64,000 bases of DNA from Methylotenera sp. (GTDB taxonomy: Bacteria; Pseudomonadota; Gammaproteobacteria; Burkholderiales; Methylophilaceae): positions 46,047 to 110,046 of the forward strand of contig JACMNB010000059.1 in NCBI GenBank assembly GCA_014378845.1, written 5' to 3'. The position numbers and the translations under genes are program-made. Of the stretch, positions 10,141-20,690 are shown piece after piece. A model generated the notes under the pieces. The model had not been told where the DNA came from and made no database searches. It saw nothing but the letters and a program-made list of their open reading frames with translations. Numbering within the stretch: position 1 is the first letter of the stretch; every line of letters starts with the position of its first letter.

Positions 10141-10842
10141 ATGCTACGCGCTTTAGAGTTTATCGATAGAGATAGCACACGCTTTGCATTTTTTCTCTGC
10201 TTGTCTATATTGGGGCACATCGTTGTTTTAATTTACGCAATACCTGCAACATTTCCAAACTTGAAAGATGAGCCGCCAACTGCAGCCAAACTTAAAGCCT
10301 TAACATTTCAGATTACTCAAGTTTATAGCGACTATCATGAGCCGATTATTGCAACGAAAAATGCCAATTTAACTAAAGCGGATATAGCTGAGGTGATGCC
10401 AGTCGCAACTGATGCAACCGAAGCTAAAATAGCCGAACCCAGCACAACCGAAGTTGAAACAGACAAACCTGAGATAGCTGAGGCGGATACGAAGAGTGAA
10501 TACAAGGACTACAGTATTTCTGGCAGCAAATTACAATCAATTTTGAATGAAAAGTACTATTCGCTGGGTGAGCTGGATCAATTACCAGAAACTCAAACAG
10601 ATATCGACATTGAATCGTTAAATTTATTAAAATTCGCTCAAGGTGGTAAGCTTGAGCTTCGATTGTGGGTAAATGAGCAAGGTCAAGTGGTTAACGTGGA
10701 GGTCATTAAGTCAGAGATGCCATCCGCCTTTGTTGAGAGTGCGATAAAACTCTTTTTGCAGGCACAGTTTTCCGCAGGTAGGGTTAACAATAATCCAGTA
10801 AAGTTTGTTTCTAAGGTCGTGATTCGTTATGAGCCGCATTGA
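10141..10842 (+). CDS. TonB C-terminal-domain-like protein with N-terminal TM anchor
   Basis: FFLCLSILGHIVVLIYAIP TM; C-terminal GKLELRLWVNEQGQVVNVEVIKSEMPSAFVESAIKLFLQAQFSAGRVN resembles TonB_C. Confidence 0.55.
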   Translation: MLRALEFIDRDSTRFAFFLCLSILGHIVVLIYAIPATFPNLKDEPPTAAKLKALTFQITQVYSDYHEPIIATKNANLTKADIAEVMPVATDATEAKIAEPSTTEVETDKPEIAEADTKSEYKDYSISGSKLQSILNEKYYSLGELDQLPETQTDIDIESLNLLKFAQGGKLELRLWVNEQGQVVNVEVIKSEMPSAFVESAIKLFLQAQFSAGRVNNNPVKFVSKVVIRYEPH

Positions 10843-10888
10843 ATAAACCAACTTTAATTGTTTTTACAACAGCATTTATAGTGACGTT

Positions 10889-11410
10889 TTATTTTAAACG
10901 TGAGTTCAAATTAGTTAACAAGTTAGCGGTAATCAAGCCATTAATCACTCCGAAAAATAAAGCCGCCAGCGCAAAAATGGGGATTAAGTACATTACCCCC
11001 GTGTGAGGAATAAGCCATAGCCGCACAATGATTAGCTGCCCTGCAATATGCGCGAAAGCCGCAAATATACTTAAGCTAATAGCACTAAAGGTTTTTTTTG
11101 GTAGATGTTGCGCTAAAAATAATGCGACCAAGCTCAGTAAAGCGCCGCTTAAACTTAGTACGAAGGTGGGCGATAAAAACTGGCCAAGTAGCAAGCTGCT
11201 GGCAAATACGCGGAGTAAGCTCACCCATGCGGCAGTGGCAAAGCCATATTCATACAACACATATAGCGTGACAATATTGGCAATGCCAGGTTTTACGCCT
11301 GGCAAGGGCGATGGGAATACAGCTTCTAGCAAGTGCAAGCCAATCGCCAGCGCGGTAAGCTTGGCGATGTGGTGATCTTCTGCTGTGGTTTTGATTAGTA
11401 TGATTTCCAA
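10889..11410 (-). CDS. Gx transporter family protein (heptaprenyl diphosphate synthase component I-like membrane protein)
   Basis: LHLLEAVFPSPLPGVKPGIANIVTLYVL...LLGQFLSPTFVLSLSGALLSLV motif. Confidence 0.8.
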   Translation of the reverse strand: MEIILIKTTAEDHHIAKLTALAIGLHLLEAVFPSPLPGVKPGIANIVTLYVLYEYGFATAAWVSLLRVFASSLLLGQFLSPTFVLSLSGALLSLVALFLAQHLPKKTFSAISLSIFAAFAHIAGQLIIVRLWLIPHTGVMYLIPIFALAALFFGVINGLITANLLTNLNSRLK

Positions 11411-11442
11411 GGTTATAGTCTAAAATACGCGCAATAAATTGT

Positions 11443-11479
11443 GCTCCTACCCATTGTAGGAGCGATTTTTAAATCGCGA
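11443..11479. repeat. Short palindromic element (GCTCCTAC/GTAGGAGC + GCGATTTTTAAATCGC)
   Basis: Two adjacent hairpins; first arm shares the TGTAGGAG core with the elements at 62664 and 63881. Confidence 0.6.
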
Positions 11480-11505
11480 AAAATCCTTTAATTATTGAGA
11501 AATAT

Positions 11506-11898
11506 TTAATAATTAAGCGAATCATACTTACTTTTTGCGCCCATCAACTGCAAACTAACCTGGTTAGGTAAACAAATTGCCACTTGCCCTGCATGGCTTA
11601 ACCAGCCTTGATGCACGCAGTATTGGTTGGGGCAGGGTGATTGTTTAAAGCGCGCTTGGCCGTTATTGATGACGATTATTGATTCGCCAAGTGGGCCTTT
11701 TATACGTAGCTCGCGTGCTTGGTTTAAATCGTAAGTGCCAATAATTTGGTTACCTTGCCTAATTTTTAGTTGGCTGGCGGGTGCAAAGCTCCAAAATTGC
11801 TGAAACATGACAGCAACTGCCACCATGCTTGCAACAATTACTAGCCAATCACCAATGAGTGGTTTATGGTTGAATGCTAAGCGCGTGTTTTTCGGCAT
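11506..11898 (-). CDS. NusG domain II-containing protein
   Basis: GDWLVIVASMVAVAVMFQ TM; SPCPNQYCVHQGWLSHAGQVAICLPNQVSLQL motif. Confidence 0.8.
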   Translation of the reverse strand: MPKNTRLAFNHKPLIGDWLVIVASMVAVAVMFQQFWSFAPASQLKIRQGNQIIGTYDLNQARELRIKGPLGESIIVINNGQARFKQSPCPNQYCVHQGWLSHAGQVAICLPNQVSLQLMGAKSKYDSLNY

Positions 11899-12907
11899 CT
11901 TTATCTAACCAAATAATGCGTTTGGCCATACTTGGGCTTATGCTGATTTTGCTATCTGAATCGATTACCAAATAGTTTTCAACATGCATATTTTTTGCGG
12001 CTTGCGCACGATTTTCAGGGTTGGCGATAAAAATGGGTTTTGAAGCTACATCAGATAAAACACCAGTATTATTTTGTGGTGGAATTAGCACTGTCACAGC
12101 TTGCACGCCTTGCACGGGATAACCAGTGACAGGATCAATAATATGGCAATAGCGTTTACCAGCCAACTCAAAATAGCGTTGATAATCGCCAGAAGTGCCA
12201 ATGGCCCAGCCACTATTAAGATCTAACGCGGCAATGGCGCTGGGTTTGCGGGGGTGTTGTATACCCACGCGCCACGGCTTGTCACCATGTTTGCCCAGCG
12301 CAATAATGTTGCCACCAATGTTAATCAGCGCGTTTTTAACGCCCACTTTGTTTAATTCTTTTAAAGCAATATCCAGCGCATAACCTTTGGCATAGCCGCC
12401 TAAATCTAGCTGAACGCTAGAGCTTTTGCTGAATGCCTTTCCGTCTTCAAGCACAATATCACTCATTTGTGGGTTGGCTTTTACTAAGCTTTTAATCTTA
12501 TTTTCATCCACTTTTTTAGGTGCAAATTCATCGTGATGAAAGCCCCATTCCTCAATTAAGCCGCCAATCGCAGGGTTAAAAGCGCCGTTTGTTTGTGCTG
12601 ATAAACGTGTGGCATCTTGAATCATCGCACTCAAGTCGGGTTTGATGCTTATAGGCGTATCGCCGCGCGCAAATGCATGATTGATACTACTTAGCTCGCT
12701 GGGTCGCCAAGCGTGTAGGCGATTATGCAAGTTTTGAAATTCGCGAATAATTTGATTGGAAATATCTTGCGAATTAGCATCGGTTTCGCCGTAAATGCTA
12801 ATATCAACCAGCGTGCCAAATACATAACTTTGGGTGGTGTAGAGTGGTTCTGGTTTGTTGCAGCTGGCTGTTAAGCAAGCAAGCAGAAATAAGAAAAATA
12901 GGCGCAT
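11864..12907 (-). CDS. apbE: FAD:protein FMN transferase
   Basis: VQLDLGGYAKGYALDIA; ALINIGGNIIALG; RYCHIIDPVTGYPV. Confidence 0.93.
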   Translation of the reverse strand: MRLFFLFLLACLTASCNKPEPLYTTQSYVFGTLVDISIYGETDANSQDISNQIIREFQNLHNRLHAWRPSELSSINHAFARGDTPISIKPDLSAMIQDATRLSAQTNGAFNPAIGGLIEEWGFHHDEFAPKKVDENKIKSLVKANPQMSDIVLEDGKAFSKSSSVQLDLGGYAKGYALDIALKELNKVGVKNALINIGGNIIALGKHGDKPWRVGIQHPRKPSAIAALDLNSGWAIGTSGDYQRYFELAGKRYCHIIDPVTGYPVQGVQAVTVLIPPQNNTGVLSDVASKPIFIANPENRAQAAKNMHVENYLVIDSDSKISISPSMAKRIIWLDKDAEKHALSIQP

Positions 12908-12922
12908 TTTATAATGGGTTGG

Positions 12923-13882
12923 TTACTGTAAAATTTCTTCTAGCGCCTCAACAAAAACTTGTGCAGCTTTACAGGGCACGTCTAAATGCTGGGTTTGCGC
13001 TACAATTTCTACCATGCCAGTTGGGCTGGTGACATTAATCTCGGTTAAATAATCGCCAATTACATCAAGGCCTACTAAAAACAAGCCTTCAAGTTTTAAC
13101 GTTTTGCCGACAGTCATTGCAATATCTAAATCACGTTTTGTAAGCGGCTGTGCAACGCCCGTGCCGCCTGCGGCCAGGTTACCACGTGTTTCGCCTACTT
13201 TAGGTATGCGTGCTAGAGCATAAGGTAAGGGCTCGCCATTAATGACGATGATACGCTTATCGCCCTGCGAAATCGCGGGCAAATAGCGCTGCGCCATAAT
13301 GGTTTGGTTGCCAAATTGGGTGGCGGTTTCTAAAATTACGCCAATATTATGGTCAGCAGCGTGTATTCTAAAAATGCCACTGCCGCCCATACCATCCAGC
13401 GGCTTAATGACAATATCTTTGTGCGTTGCTAAGAATTCACGAATTAATTCATTATTGCTGGTGACTAAAAATTCTGGTGCAAATTGCGGAAATTTAGCCA
13501 CAGATAATTTCTCGTTCCAACTTCTAACAGAGGCAGGATTATTAATCACCCGCGCGCCTTGGCTGGCCGCCAATTCCAACAAATAAGTGCTATACAGATA
13601 CTCGTTGTTAAAAGGGGGGTCTTTACGCATCAAAATTGCGTCAAACTGTTTAGGCAAAACTTCATCGGTTTGCCCTACATTAAACAAAACTTCACTATTA
13701 CTGCCGCTAAAGCTAAATATTTTAGCGTTTATTTTTACTATTTCGTTGAGTAAAAACATATCATGTTGTTCGCACACATACAGCGTGTGTCCACGCGCCG
13801 CTGCCTCACGCATGATGGCAAGACTGGTGTCTTTATAGCTTTTAAGGCTGGCTATTGGGTCGAGAATGAATAGTAGTTTCAT
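12923..13882 (-). CDS. gshB: Glutathione synthetase
   Basis: MKLLFILDPIASLKSYKDTS start; DPPFNNEYLYSTYLLE, KPLDGMGGSGIFR. The ORF-track start at 13972 reads through a repeat and is probably wrong. Confidence 0.95.
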   Translation of the reverse strand: MKLLFILDPIASLKSYKDTSLAIMREAAARGHTLYVCEQHDMFLLNEIVKINAKIFSFSGSNSEVLFNVGQTDEVLPKQFDAILMRKDPPFNNEYLYSTYLLELAASQGARVINNPASVRSWNEKLSVAKFPQFAPEFLVTSNNELIREFLATHKDIVIKPLDGMGGSGIFRIHAADHNIGVILETATQFGNQTIMAQRYLPAISQGDKRIIVINGEPLPYALARIPKVGETRGNLAAGGTGVAQPLTKRDLDIAMTVGKTLKLEGLFLVGLDVIGDYLTEINVTSPTGMVEIVAQTQHLDVPCKAAQVFVEALEEILQ

Positions 13883-13914
13883 GTGTTCGTCATATCTCAA
13901 AGGTATATTTTTGT

Positions 13915-13986
13915 CCGTTCGTGGTGAGCTCGTCGAACCATGAATCTCTATCATGCGCTCACCCTTCGACAAGCTCAGGGCGAACG
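13915..13986. repeat. REP-like palindrome, family B (TTCGTGGTGAGCTCGTCGAACC ... CCCTTCGACAAGCTCAGGGCGAACG)
   Basis: Same arms as 35342, 39529, 49140. Confidence 0.9.
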
Positions 13987-13999
13987 AGCGTAAATAAGT

Positions 14000-15313
14000 T
14001 TATTTCTCGTTTAACGAATCTGTTTCTTGCAATTCAATAGACGCCGCCAGCAAGGATAATCGCGCCACCACACCATACGCATAAAAACGGTTTGGAACCG
14101 TATCTGGCTCACCCGCGCAATCGGGCAGGCCGCAAGGCGTTTCAAATGCTAGCGGCTCAAAGTGAGAACCTGGCGCATTAAGGTTTTCGTCCACCGCACG
14201 GCCAGTATGTACGCGATAAAAACCGCCAATCACAAAGTGATCCATCATGTAGACCACTGGCTCTGCCACCGCATCGTTAATACTCTCAAAGGTATAAACA
14301 CCTTCTTGAATAATCACTTCTGACACTTGCTGGCCTTCTTTAATGACTGACATTTTGTTGCGCGCTTTACGGTTTAAATCGCGCACTTCATCAGGATGTT
14401 TCACCGTCATAATGCCCATACCATAGGTGCCAGCATCGGCCTTTACAATCACAAATGGGTCTTGCGTCACACCATATTCTGCATATTTTAGTTTAATTTT
14501 ATTTAGCAAAAGCTCAACTTTTGTTGCCAAGCACTCTTCGCCAGTGCGCGCATTAAAATCAATTTCGCCACAGGTTTCAAAATAAGGGTTTAATAACCAA
14601 GGGTCGATGTCCAAAAGCTGCGAAAATTCATCAACGACACGATTATACGCACTAAAATGCGTTGATTTTCGTCTAACGTGCCAACCTGCGTGCAAAGGTG
14701 GAATAACATCTTGCTCTAAGTTTTTAAGAATTTCTGGAATTCCGCCTGATAGATCATTGTTCAATAAAACGGCGCAACTATCAAAAGCACTGTAATCTAC
14801 CCCATCAACGGAACACGCCTTTAAGCTTATGCGATTTTTTTCGCGTACAACTGGCTCTAGCAACAACTTTTGGCCATCGTGCGTTTCAACAACAGTCGGT
14901 TCGGTAATGTCAGGGTTTATACTGCCAACGCGCACGTTTAATCCCGCGGCTTTCATGATATTCACCAGCTCAACCACGTTGCGCAAATAGTAAGTATTGC
15001 GCGTGTGATTTTCGGGGATAATTAGTAGGCGATGCGCTTCAGGGCAAATTTTTTCTACAGCGATTTGCGCCGCTTGCACGCACAAGTTTAAAAAAACCGG
15101 ATTTAGATTATTAAAACCGCCTGGGAATAAATTGGTATCCACTGGCGCCAGCTTAAAGCCCGCATTACGCAAATCTACGCTGGCATAAAACGGTGATGCG
15201 TACTCTAACCATTGGCTACGAAACCAATGCTCTATTTTTGGCATATCGCTTAACATGCGCTTTTCTAAGCTTAATAATGGGCCGCTAAGTGCGGTGGTTA
15301 AATGTGGAACCAT
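14000..15313 (-). CDS. gshA: Glutamate--cysteine ligase
   Basis: LFPGGFNNLNP; VKADAGTYGMGIMTV; paired with gshB. Confidence 0.9.
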   Translation of the reverse strand: MVPHLTTALSGPLLSLEKRMLSDMPKIEHWFRSQWLEYASPFYASVDLRNAGFKLAPVDTNLFPGGFNNLNPVFLNLCVQAAQIAVEKICPEAHRLLIIPENHTRNTYYLRNVVELVNIMKAAGLNVRVGSINPDITEPTVVETHDGQKLLLEPVVREKNRISLKACSVDGVDYSAFDSCAVLLNNDLSGGIPEILKNLEQDVIPPLHAGWHVRRKSTHFSAYNRVVDEFSQLLDIDPWLLNPYFETCGEIDFNARTGEECLATKVELLLNKIKLKYAEYGVTQDPFVIVKADAGTYGMGIMTVKHPDEVRDLNRKARNKMSVIKEGQQVSEVIIQEGVYTFESINDAVAEPVVYMMDHFVIGGFYRVHTGRAVDENLNAPGSHFEPLAFETPCGLPDCAGEPDTVPNRFYAYGVVARLSLLAASIELQETDSLNEK

Positions 15314-15449
15314 ATATCCTCTTCAAATATTGTAGCCTATTTATCTTTCGCCTTGTAAGAGGAAAGTTGGGTTGGGATGAAATTTGCCACTTATTAAGCA
15401 CCACCCTGACCCTTTCGCTAAAATGGGCGTGTGAATCTAGATGATGCAA

Positions 15450-16424
15450 TTAAACAATGTTATGTGCTTGAGTATCGGCGTGGTAGCTACTTCTTACCAT
15501 GGGGCCGCTAGCGGCGTTATTAAAGCCCATCGCATCGGCGCTGAGCTTTAATGTCTCAAAAGTTGCAGGGCTCACGTAGCGCATCACCGGTAAATGATGC
15601 ACGCTGGGCTGTAAGTATTGCCCGAGTGTGAGCATGCTAACCTTGTGCGCGCGCAAGTCTTGCATCACAGTTAAAATTTCTTCATCTGTCTCGCCTAATC
15701 CCAGCATTAAACCCGATTTAGTGGGGATATTTGGGTACATTTCGTTGAATAGCTTGAGTAAAGTAAGCGAGTTTTGATAATCAGAACCAGGCCGCGCTTG
15801 CTTGTATAAACGCGGCACAGTTTCTAGATTATGGTTCATCACATCGGGCGGCGCATTTTTTAAAATATGTAACGCCACTTCTAAACGACCGCGAAAATCG
15901 GGCACTAAAATTTCAATTTTAATGTTGGGCGAAGCTTGCCTAACCGCATGAATACAATCAACAAAATGCTGCGCGCCGCCGTCTTTTAAGTCATCGCGGT
16001 CTACACTGGTAATCACCACGTATTTAAGCTGCATTTGCGCGATGGTGCGCGCTAAATTGGCGGGTTCTTGTGCATCCGGTGGCAATGGTTTGCCGTGTGC
16101 CACGTCGCAAAAAGGGCAGCGCCGCGTACAAATATCGCCCAAAATCATAAACGTCGCCGTGCCGCCGCTAAAGCATTCGCCAATATTGGGGCAGCTAGCT
16201 TCTTCACACACGGTGTGCAGATTGTTTTCACGCAATACGCGCTTAATTTCTTGAAAGCGCGCGCTGTCAGGCACTTTCATGCGAATCCAATCAGGTTTAC
16301 GCAGCATGGGCTGCGCAACTATTTTGATGGGAATGCGCGCAGTTTTTTCAGCGTCAATTTGCTTAACACCAATTTTGCTATCAGCACCTAGAATTTTTTT
16401 AGCAATTTGCCCAGTTTCGTTCAT
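15450..16424 (-). CDS. lipA: Lipoyl synthase
   Basis: [13 protein letters not shown] and [13 protein letters not shown] radical SAM/auxiliary cluster motifs. Confidence 0.98.
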   Translation of the reverse strand: MNETGQIAKKILGADSKIGVKQIDAEKTARIPIKIVAQPMLRKPDWIRMKVPDSARFQEIKRVLRENNLHTVCEEASCPNIGECFSGGTATFMILGDICTRRCPFCDVAHGKPLPPDAQEPANLARTIAQMQLKYVVITSVDRDDLKDGGAQHFVDCIHAVRQASPNIKIEILVPDFRGRLEVALHILKNAPPDVMNHNLETVPRLYKQARPGSDYQNSLTLLKLFNEMYPNIPTKSGLMLGLGETDEEILTVMQDLRAHKVSMLTLGQYLQPSVHHLPVMRYVSPATFETLKLSADAMGFNNAASGPMVRSSYHADTQAHNIV

Positions 16425-16443
16425 GCATGTCCAGTGTCATTAA

Positions 16444-17064
16444 TTATTTAAAATTTACTTTTAAATAATTCATTAATAAATCACCTATTTGTTGCGGCGT
16501 TTTGTCAATGCCACAATCTTTTGTTTGCGTGATTTTAAGTCCCACATACCCGCATGGATCAATTTCTGTGAACGGCGTTAAATCCATGTCTACATTCAGA
16601 CTTAAACCATGATAACAGCAATTGTTTTTTAGGCGCAAACCAAGGGAAGCGATTTTTGCACCGTTGACATACACACCAGGCGCGTCACTTTTGGCAATAG
16701 ATTGCACGCCAAATTGTGCCAATAAATCCACAATGCTAGATTCAATTTTACTGACTAATTGGCGCACACTTAAGTTGCGCCTTTTTAAATCGATCAACAA
16801 GTAAATCACCACTTGACCGATGCCGTGATAAGTAATTTTGCCGCCGCGGTCTACCAAAACTACAGGGATATTAGGTTGGGAATTAACTCGGCTTGGCAAT
16901 CGCACATTTTTGCGATTTAAGCCTAAAGTATAAACGCTGTTATGCTCTGTCAGCCATATTTCATCTGCGGTCTCAGCAGTGCGCGTTGCAGTAAATGCTT
17001 GCATGGCGGCGAGTGTCGTTTGGTAATCGGTGCGCCCTAAATCACGACAAATCATGTTTTGCAT
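16444..17064 (-). CDS. lipB: Octanoyl-[ACP]:protein N-octanoyltransferase
   Basis: [44 protein letters not shown]. Confidence 0.97.
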   Translation of the reverse strand: MQNMICRDLGRTDYQTTLAAMQAFTATRTAETADEIWLTEHNSVYTLGLNRKNVRLPSRVNSQPNIPVVLVDRGGKITYHGIGQVVIYLLIDLKRRNLSVRQLVSKIESSIVDLLAQFGVQSIAKSDAPGVYVNGAKIASLGLRLKNNCCYHGLSLNVDMDLTPFTEIDPCGYVGLKITQTKDCGIDKTPQQIGDLLMNYLKVNFK

Positions 17065-17070
17065 GCACCA

Positions 17071-17352
17071 TTAAAGTGCAAATTTAACCATTGGGTGAGC
17101 CGTTAAAGCGCGGTAAATATCATCTAATTGCGGCTTAGCTGTGACATGCACGGTGCAAGTAAGGCTGATATATTTGCCACCAGTACTCCCGCGCATTTCA
17201 ATCTTAGTGGCATCAAAACTAGGCAATTTTTTTTGAATGGTTTTAATGATTTCAGATGCAAAATCTTCATGCGTTTCGCCCATGACTTTAATCGGAAAAT
17301 CGCAAGGAAATTCGATTAAAGTTTCAGTAATATCATCATTATGTTCGGCCAT
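17071..17352 (-). CDS. ybeD: YbeD/DUF493 family protein
   Basis: LIEFPCDFPIKVMG...GKYISLTCTVHVTAKPQLDDIYRALTAHPMVKFAL. Confidence 0.9.
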   Translation of the reverse strand: MAEHNDDITETLIEFPCDFPIKVMGETHEDFASEIIKTIQKKLPSFDATKIEMRGSTGGKYISLTCTVHVTAKPQLDDIYRALTAHPMVKFAL

Positions 17353-17384
17353 TATTTTAAATATCGCTATTAATTATGTTTTAT

Positions 17385-18524
17385 CTATTGAATCATTAAG
17401 CGAATACTATCGGCGATTCTGCCAAAAAAGCCCGCTTCATCCACATTTTTAGCGGCAACCAAGGCTTGCTCGTTAATGGTTTTACCATCTAAAACAAACG
17501 TTATTTTGCCAATGGTTTGGCCAGCTTTAATCGGCGCAATTAATGGTTGTTGGCTGGTCATGCTGGCTTTTACACGGGCGTAGTCGCCCTTTGGAAGCGA
17601 AAGATAATAGTCTTTATTAATCGTGGCTGCCACGGTTTTATCTTGGCCTTTATAAACGCGCAGCGTATTAATGGTTTGCGCTTGCTTGTAAACTAAGGTG
17701 GATTCAAAAAACTGAAAGCCGTAGTTAAGCAATTTCTGGCTTTCGGTTGCACGCATGGTCTCGTTTGCGGCGCCCAACACCACAGAAACTAAACGCGTTT
17801 CGCCATGTTTTGCAGAGGCAATCAAGCAATAGCCTGCATTATCGGTGTGGCCAGTTTTCATCCCGTCTACGTTGGCATCTAGCCACAATAAGCGGTTGCG
17901 ATTAGGCTGGGTAATTTTGTTGTAGGTATATTCTTTAACCGAATATAAGCGTTTGTATTCTAAGGGAAAATCTCGAATTAATGCGTTTGCCAAGGTCATC
18001 AAGTCTTGCGCAGTTGTGTAATGGTCTTTATCTGGCAACCCTGTTGCATTCATAAAATGTGTGTTTAACATGCCTAGCTTAAGCGCTTGCTTGTTCATCA
18101 TATCGGCAAATTGTTCTTCACTGCCCGCTACTGCAATCGCCAACGTAATCGACGCATCGTTGCCTGATTGAATAATCATGCCATGCAATAGCTCGTCAAC
18201 GGTCACCGCGACTTTGGGGTCGATAAACATTTTAGAACCTTCAACTTTCCAAGCTTTTTCACTGACGGGCAAGGTTTGGTTAAGCTTTAAATGGCCGAGT
18301 TGAATCGCGTCAAAACTCAAATACGCCGTCATAATTTTGGTAAGCGAAGCGGGCTCAATACGATCATCTTTTTTAGATGACGCGACAATGTTGCCGCTGT
18401 TAAAGTCTTGCAATAAGTAAGCTTTAACCGCCAAATTAGGTGGCGGCGCTACTTGTTCGGCAAACGCATAAAAAGGCAAAAGCAATAATAAGCTATTGAG
18501 TATTAAGGTAAATTTTAGGCGCAT
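17385..18524 (-). CDS. dacC: D-alanyl-D-alanine carboxypeptidase (PBP5/6 type)
   Basis: EPASLTKIMTAYL (SxxK), SGNDAS (SxN), DGMKTGHT (KTG). Confidence 0.93.
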   Translation of the reverse strand: MRLKFTLILNSLLLLLPFYAFAEQVAPPPNLAVKAYLLQDFNSGNIVASSKKDDRIEPASLTKIMTAYLSFDAIQLGHLKLNQTLPVSEKAWKVEGSKMFIDPKVAVTVDELLHGMIIQSGNDASITLAIAVAGSEEQFADMMNKQALKLGMLNTHFMNATGLPDKDHYTTAQDLMTLANALIRDFPLEYKRLYSVKEYTYNKITQPNRNRLLWLDANVDGMKTGHTDNAGYCLIASAKHGETRLVSVVLGAANETMRATESQKLLNYGFQFFESTLVYKQAQTINTLRVYKGQDKTVAATINKDYYLSLPKGDYARVKASMTSQQPLIAPIKAGQTIGKITFVLDGKTINEQALVAAKNVDEAGFFGRIADSIRLMIQ

Positions 18525-18549
18525 AATTTTTAATGGATTTTAATAATTG

Positions 18550-19557
18550 TTATTGAGTGATAATAATGGCTGAGGTGTTAAGTTGCTTACGGATGCTCGC
18601 CGCGGCTTGATCGGCATCTTGTTTGTTATCAAACGGGCCTAATTTTAAGCGGTACAAGCCATTATTATACACGCTGTTAATTCCTACATTGGTCGCGATG
18701 TCGTAGCTTTGGATTTTTTTGGTTAACGCGTCTGCATTGGCCTGACTTCTAAATGCGCCAGCTTGTACAAAGTATTGTATTCCTACAGCGCTGTTTTCCG
18801 CTATTGGTTTGGTTGATGTAGCTGGCGGCACAATAGTTTGCGTATTGGCTGACGTAGGCAACGCTGCGGGTGCAGGTGCGCTATTCATTGTTTTATCTGC
18901 CGCATAAAGTGCGAAATTGTTGGGGTCAATTGCTTCCACATCGACTAAGGTGCTGCCAGCGGAAGCAAAGCGTAGTTTATAAGCCGCCGCATACGATAGA
19001 TCAATCACGCGATTACTTTTAAACGGGCCGCGATCATTCACACGCACAATCACCCATCGGCCGTTGGCGGGGTTACTTACTTTAACATAGCTTGGCAATG
19101 GCAGCGTGGTATGTGCGGCCGTCATGCTGTACATATCATACACCTCGCCACTGGAGGTATTTTTGCCATGATAGCGCTTGCCATACCAAGATGCCACGCC
19201 GCGCTCTTTGTAAGGCTTGTAGCTGGTCATCGGTGTGTAAACCGCATCAAGCGCTTTGTAAGGTTTGTTAGCGCGGTCTAGCAATGGCTCTTTTTTAGGC
19301 ACGGCATTGGGGATGCTATCAATATTTTTGGGCGGATTATCGCCTGGGCCGTCATCTAAATAATAGCCGCCAGACTTGGTTGCTGACGGTGCAGTTTGCG
19401 CGCTGGCGCTTGGCGCAGGCTTGCTTGCGGCTGGCGGCGCTGACGCTGGTTTAACCGATTGATTGCCACCACAACTTGCTAAGCATAGTAAGCAAAGCAA
19501 CATTACCGAATGTGTTTTGAGCGATACATGGTTTTTTAATATCTGCGTTTTAATCAT
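18550..19557 (-). CDS. rlpA: Septal ring lytic transglycosylase RlpA (DPBB + SPOR)
   Basis: GVASWYGKRYHGKNTSSGEVYDMYSMTAAHTTLPLPS; NDRGPF; C-terminal SPOR domain; lipobox LASC. Confidence 0.93.
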   Translation of the reverse strand: MIKTQILKNHVSLKTHSVMLLCLLCLASCGGNQSVKPASAPPAASKPAPSASAQTAPSATKSGGYYLDDGPGDNPPKNIDSIPNAVPKKEPLLDRANKPYKALDAVYTPMTSYKPYKERGVASWYGKRYHGKNTSSGEVYDMYSMTAAHTTLPLPSYVKVSNPANGRWVIVRVNDRGPFKSNRVIDLSYAAAYKLRFASAGSTLVDVEAIDPNNFALYAADKTMNSAPAPAALPTSANTQTIVPPATSTKPIAENSAVGIQYFVQAGAFRSQANADALTKKIQSYDIATNVGINSVYNNGLYRLKLGPFDNKQDADQAAASIRKQLNTSAIIITQ

Positions 19558-19583
19558 TTCTTTTCTCGATTATCTAATCTAAC

Positions 19584-20690
19584 TTAGCCAGAGGCCACTA
19601 ATTTTTTATGCGTTTGAATGCTCATTAATATCCCAAAACTTAAGCATAAGGTTACCATTGATGTGCCGCCATAGCTAATAAACGGCAACGGCACACCCAC
19701 AACTGGCAGTATGCCGCTGACCATACCCATATTAACAAACGCATAGGTAAAAAAAGTAAGGGTAATGCTGCCAGCCAGCAATCGTGTAAAAGTACTTTTG
19801 GCCTGCGCGGCAATGACCAAGCCGCGCGCGATGAGTAGGCTGAACAATACCACCAAGAGAATATTTCCGATCATGCCAAATTCTTCCCCAAAAACGGCAA
19901 ATATAAAGTCTGTTGTGCGCTCTGGTAAAAAGTCTAATTGCGCCTGCGTGCCGTTTAGCCAGCCTTTGCCCGTAACTCCGCCAGAACCCAAAGCAATGGT
20001 GGCTTGTATGGTGTGATAACCCGCACCCAGTGGGTCTTGCGTAGGGTCGATTAAAATTTCGATGCGCCTACGTTGGTAATCATGCAGCATTGACCACATA
20101 AACGGCAGCATGGCGCCAATACTCACAGCGCCGCCAATTAAAAATTTCCAGCTTAATCCTGCTAAAAACAACACATAAAAACCCGAAGCGGTGATAAGTA
20201 GCGCGGTGCCTAAATCGGGTTGCTTCGCAATCAAACCTACAGGAATAAGCAATAACATGCCCGCAATGGCAAAATCGCTAACTCGCGGACTGGTCTCGCG
20301 CTTAGCAAAAAACCATGCCAACATCATCGGCATGGCAATACGCATCATTTCAGAAGGCTGAATTTTGGTAATGCCAAAATTAAGCCAGCGCCTTGCGCCG
20401 TGGCTAACATCACCAAACAAGGCGACACCAACCAATAGTAAAACGCCAACCAAGTAGGCGGGCACAGCCACGCTTTCAAGTTTTTGCGGCTGAATATTAG
20501 CCACAATCCACATGACCAACAAAGCTACGCCAATGTTAATTAGCTGAGCGCTAACCCGCTCAATACTATGGCCAGACGCGCTATACAACACAAATAGCCC
20601 AACTAACATGGTAAATAGCAAACACGCCATTAAAAACGAATCAATATGCCTAAAAAAGCGTTGAAACAGCTCGCTAATCATAATGCTCAT
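19584..20690 (-). CDS. rodA: Rod shape-determining SEDS glycosyltransferase
   Basis: FGITKIQPSEMMRIAMPMMLAW; LPVVGVPLPFISYGGTSM. Confidence 0.96.
   Translation of the reverse strand: MSIMISELFQRFFRHIDSFLMACLLFTMLVGLFVLYSASGHSIERVSAQLINIGVALLVMWIVANIQPQKLESVAVPAYLVGVLLLVGVALFGDVSHGARRWLNFGITKIQPSEMMRIAMPMMLAWFFAKRETSPRVSDFAIAGMLLLIPVGLIAKQPDLGTALLITASGFYVLFLAGLSWKFLIGGAVSIGAMLPFMWSMLHDYQRRRIEILIDPTQDPLGAGYHTIQATIALGSGGVTGKGWLNGTQAQLDFLPERTTDFIFAVFGEEFGMIGNILLVVLFSLLIARGLVIAAQAKSTFTRLLAGSITLTFFTYAFVNMGMVSGILPVVGVPLPFISYGGTSMVTLCLSFGILMSIQTHKKLVASG

Noticed and set aside
12923-13972. Upstream-extended start for gshB (MSKGERMIEIHGSTSSPRTDKNIPLRYDEHMKLL...)
   Set aside because: The extra N-terminus is a translation of the family B palindrome at 13915-13986; homologues begin at MKLLFILDP (13882).
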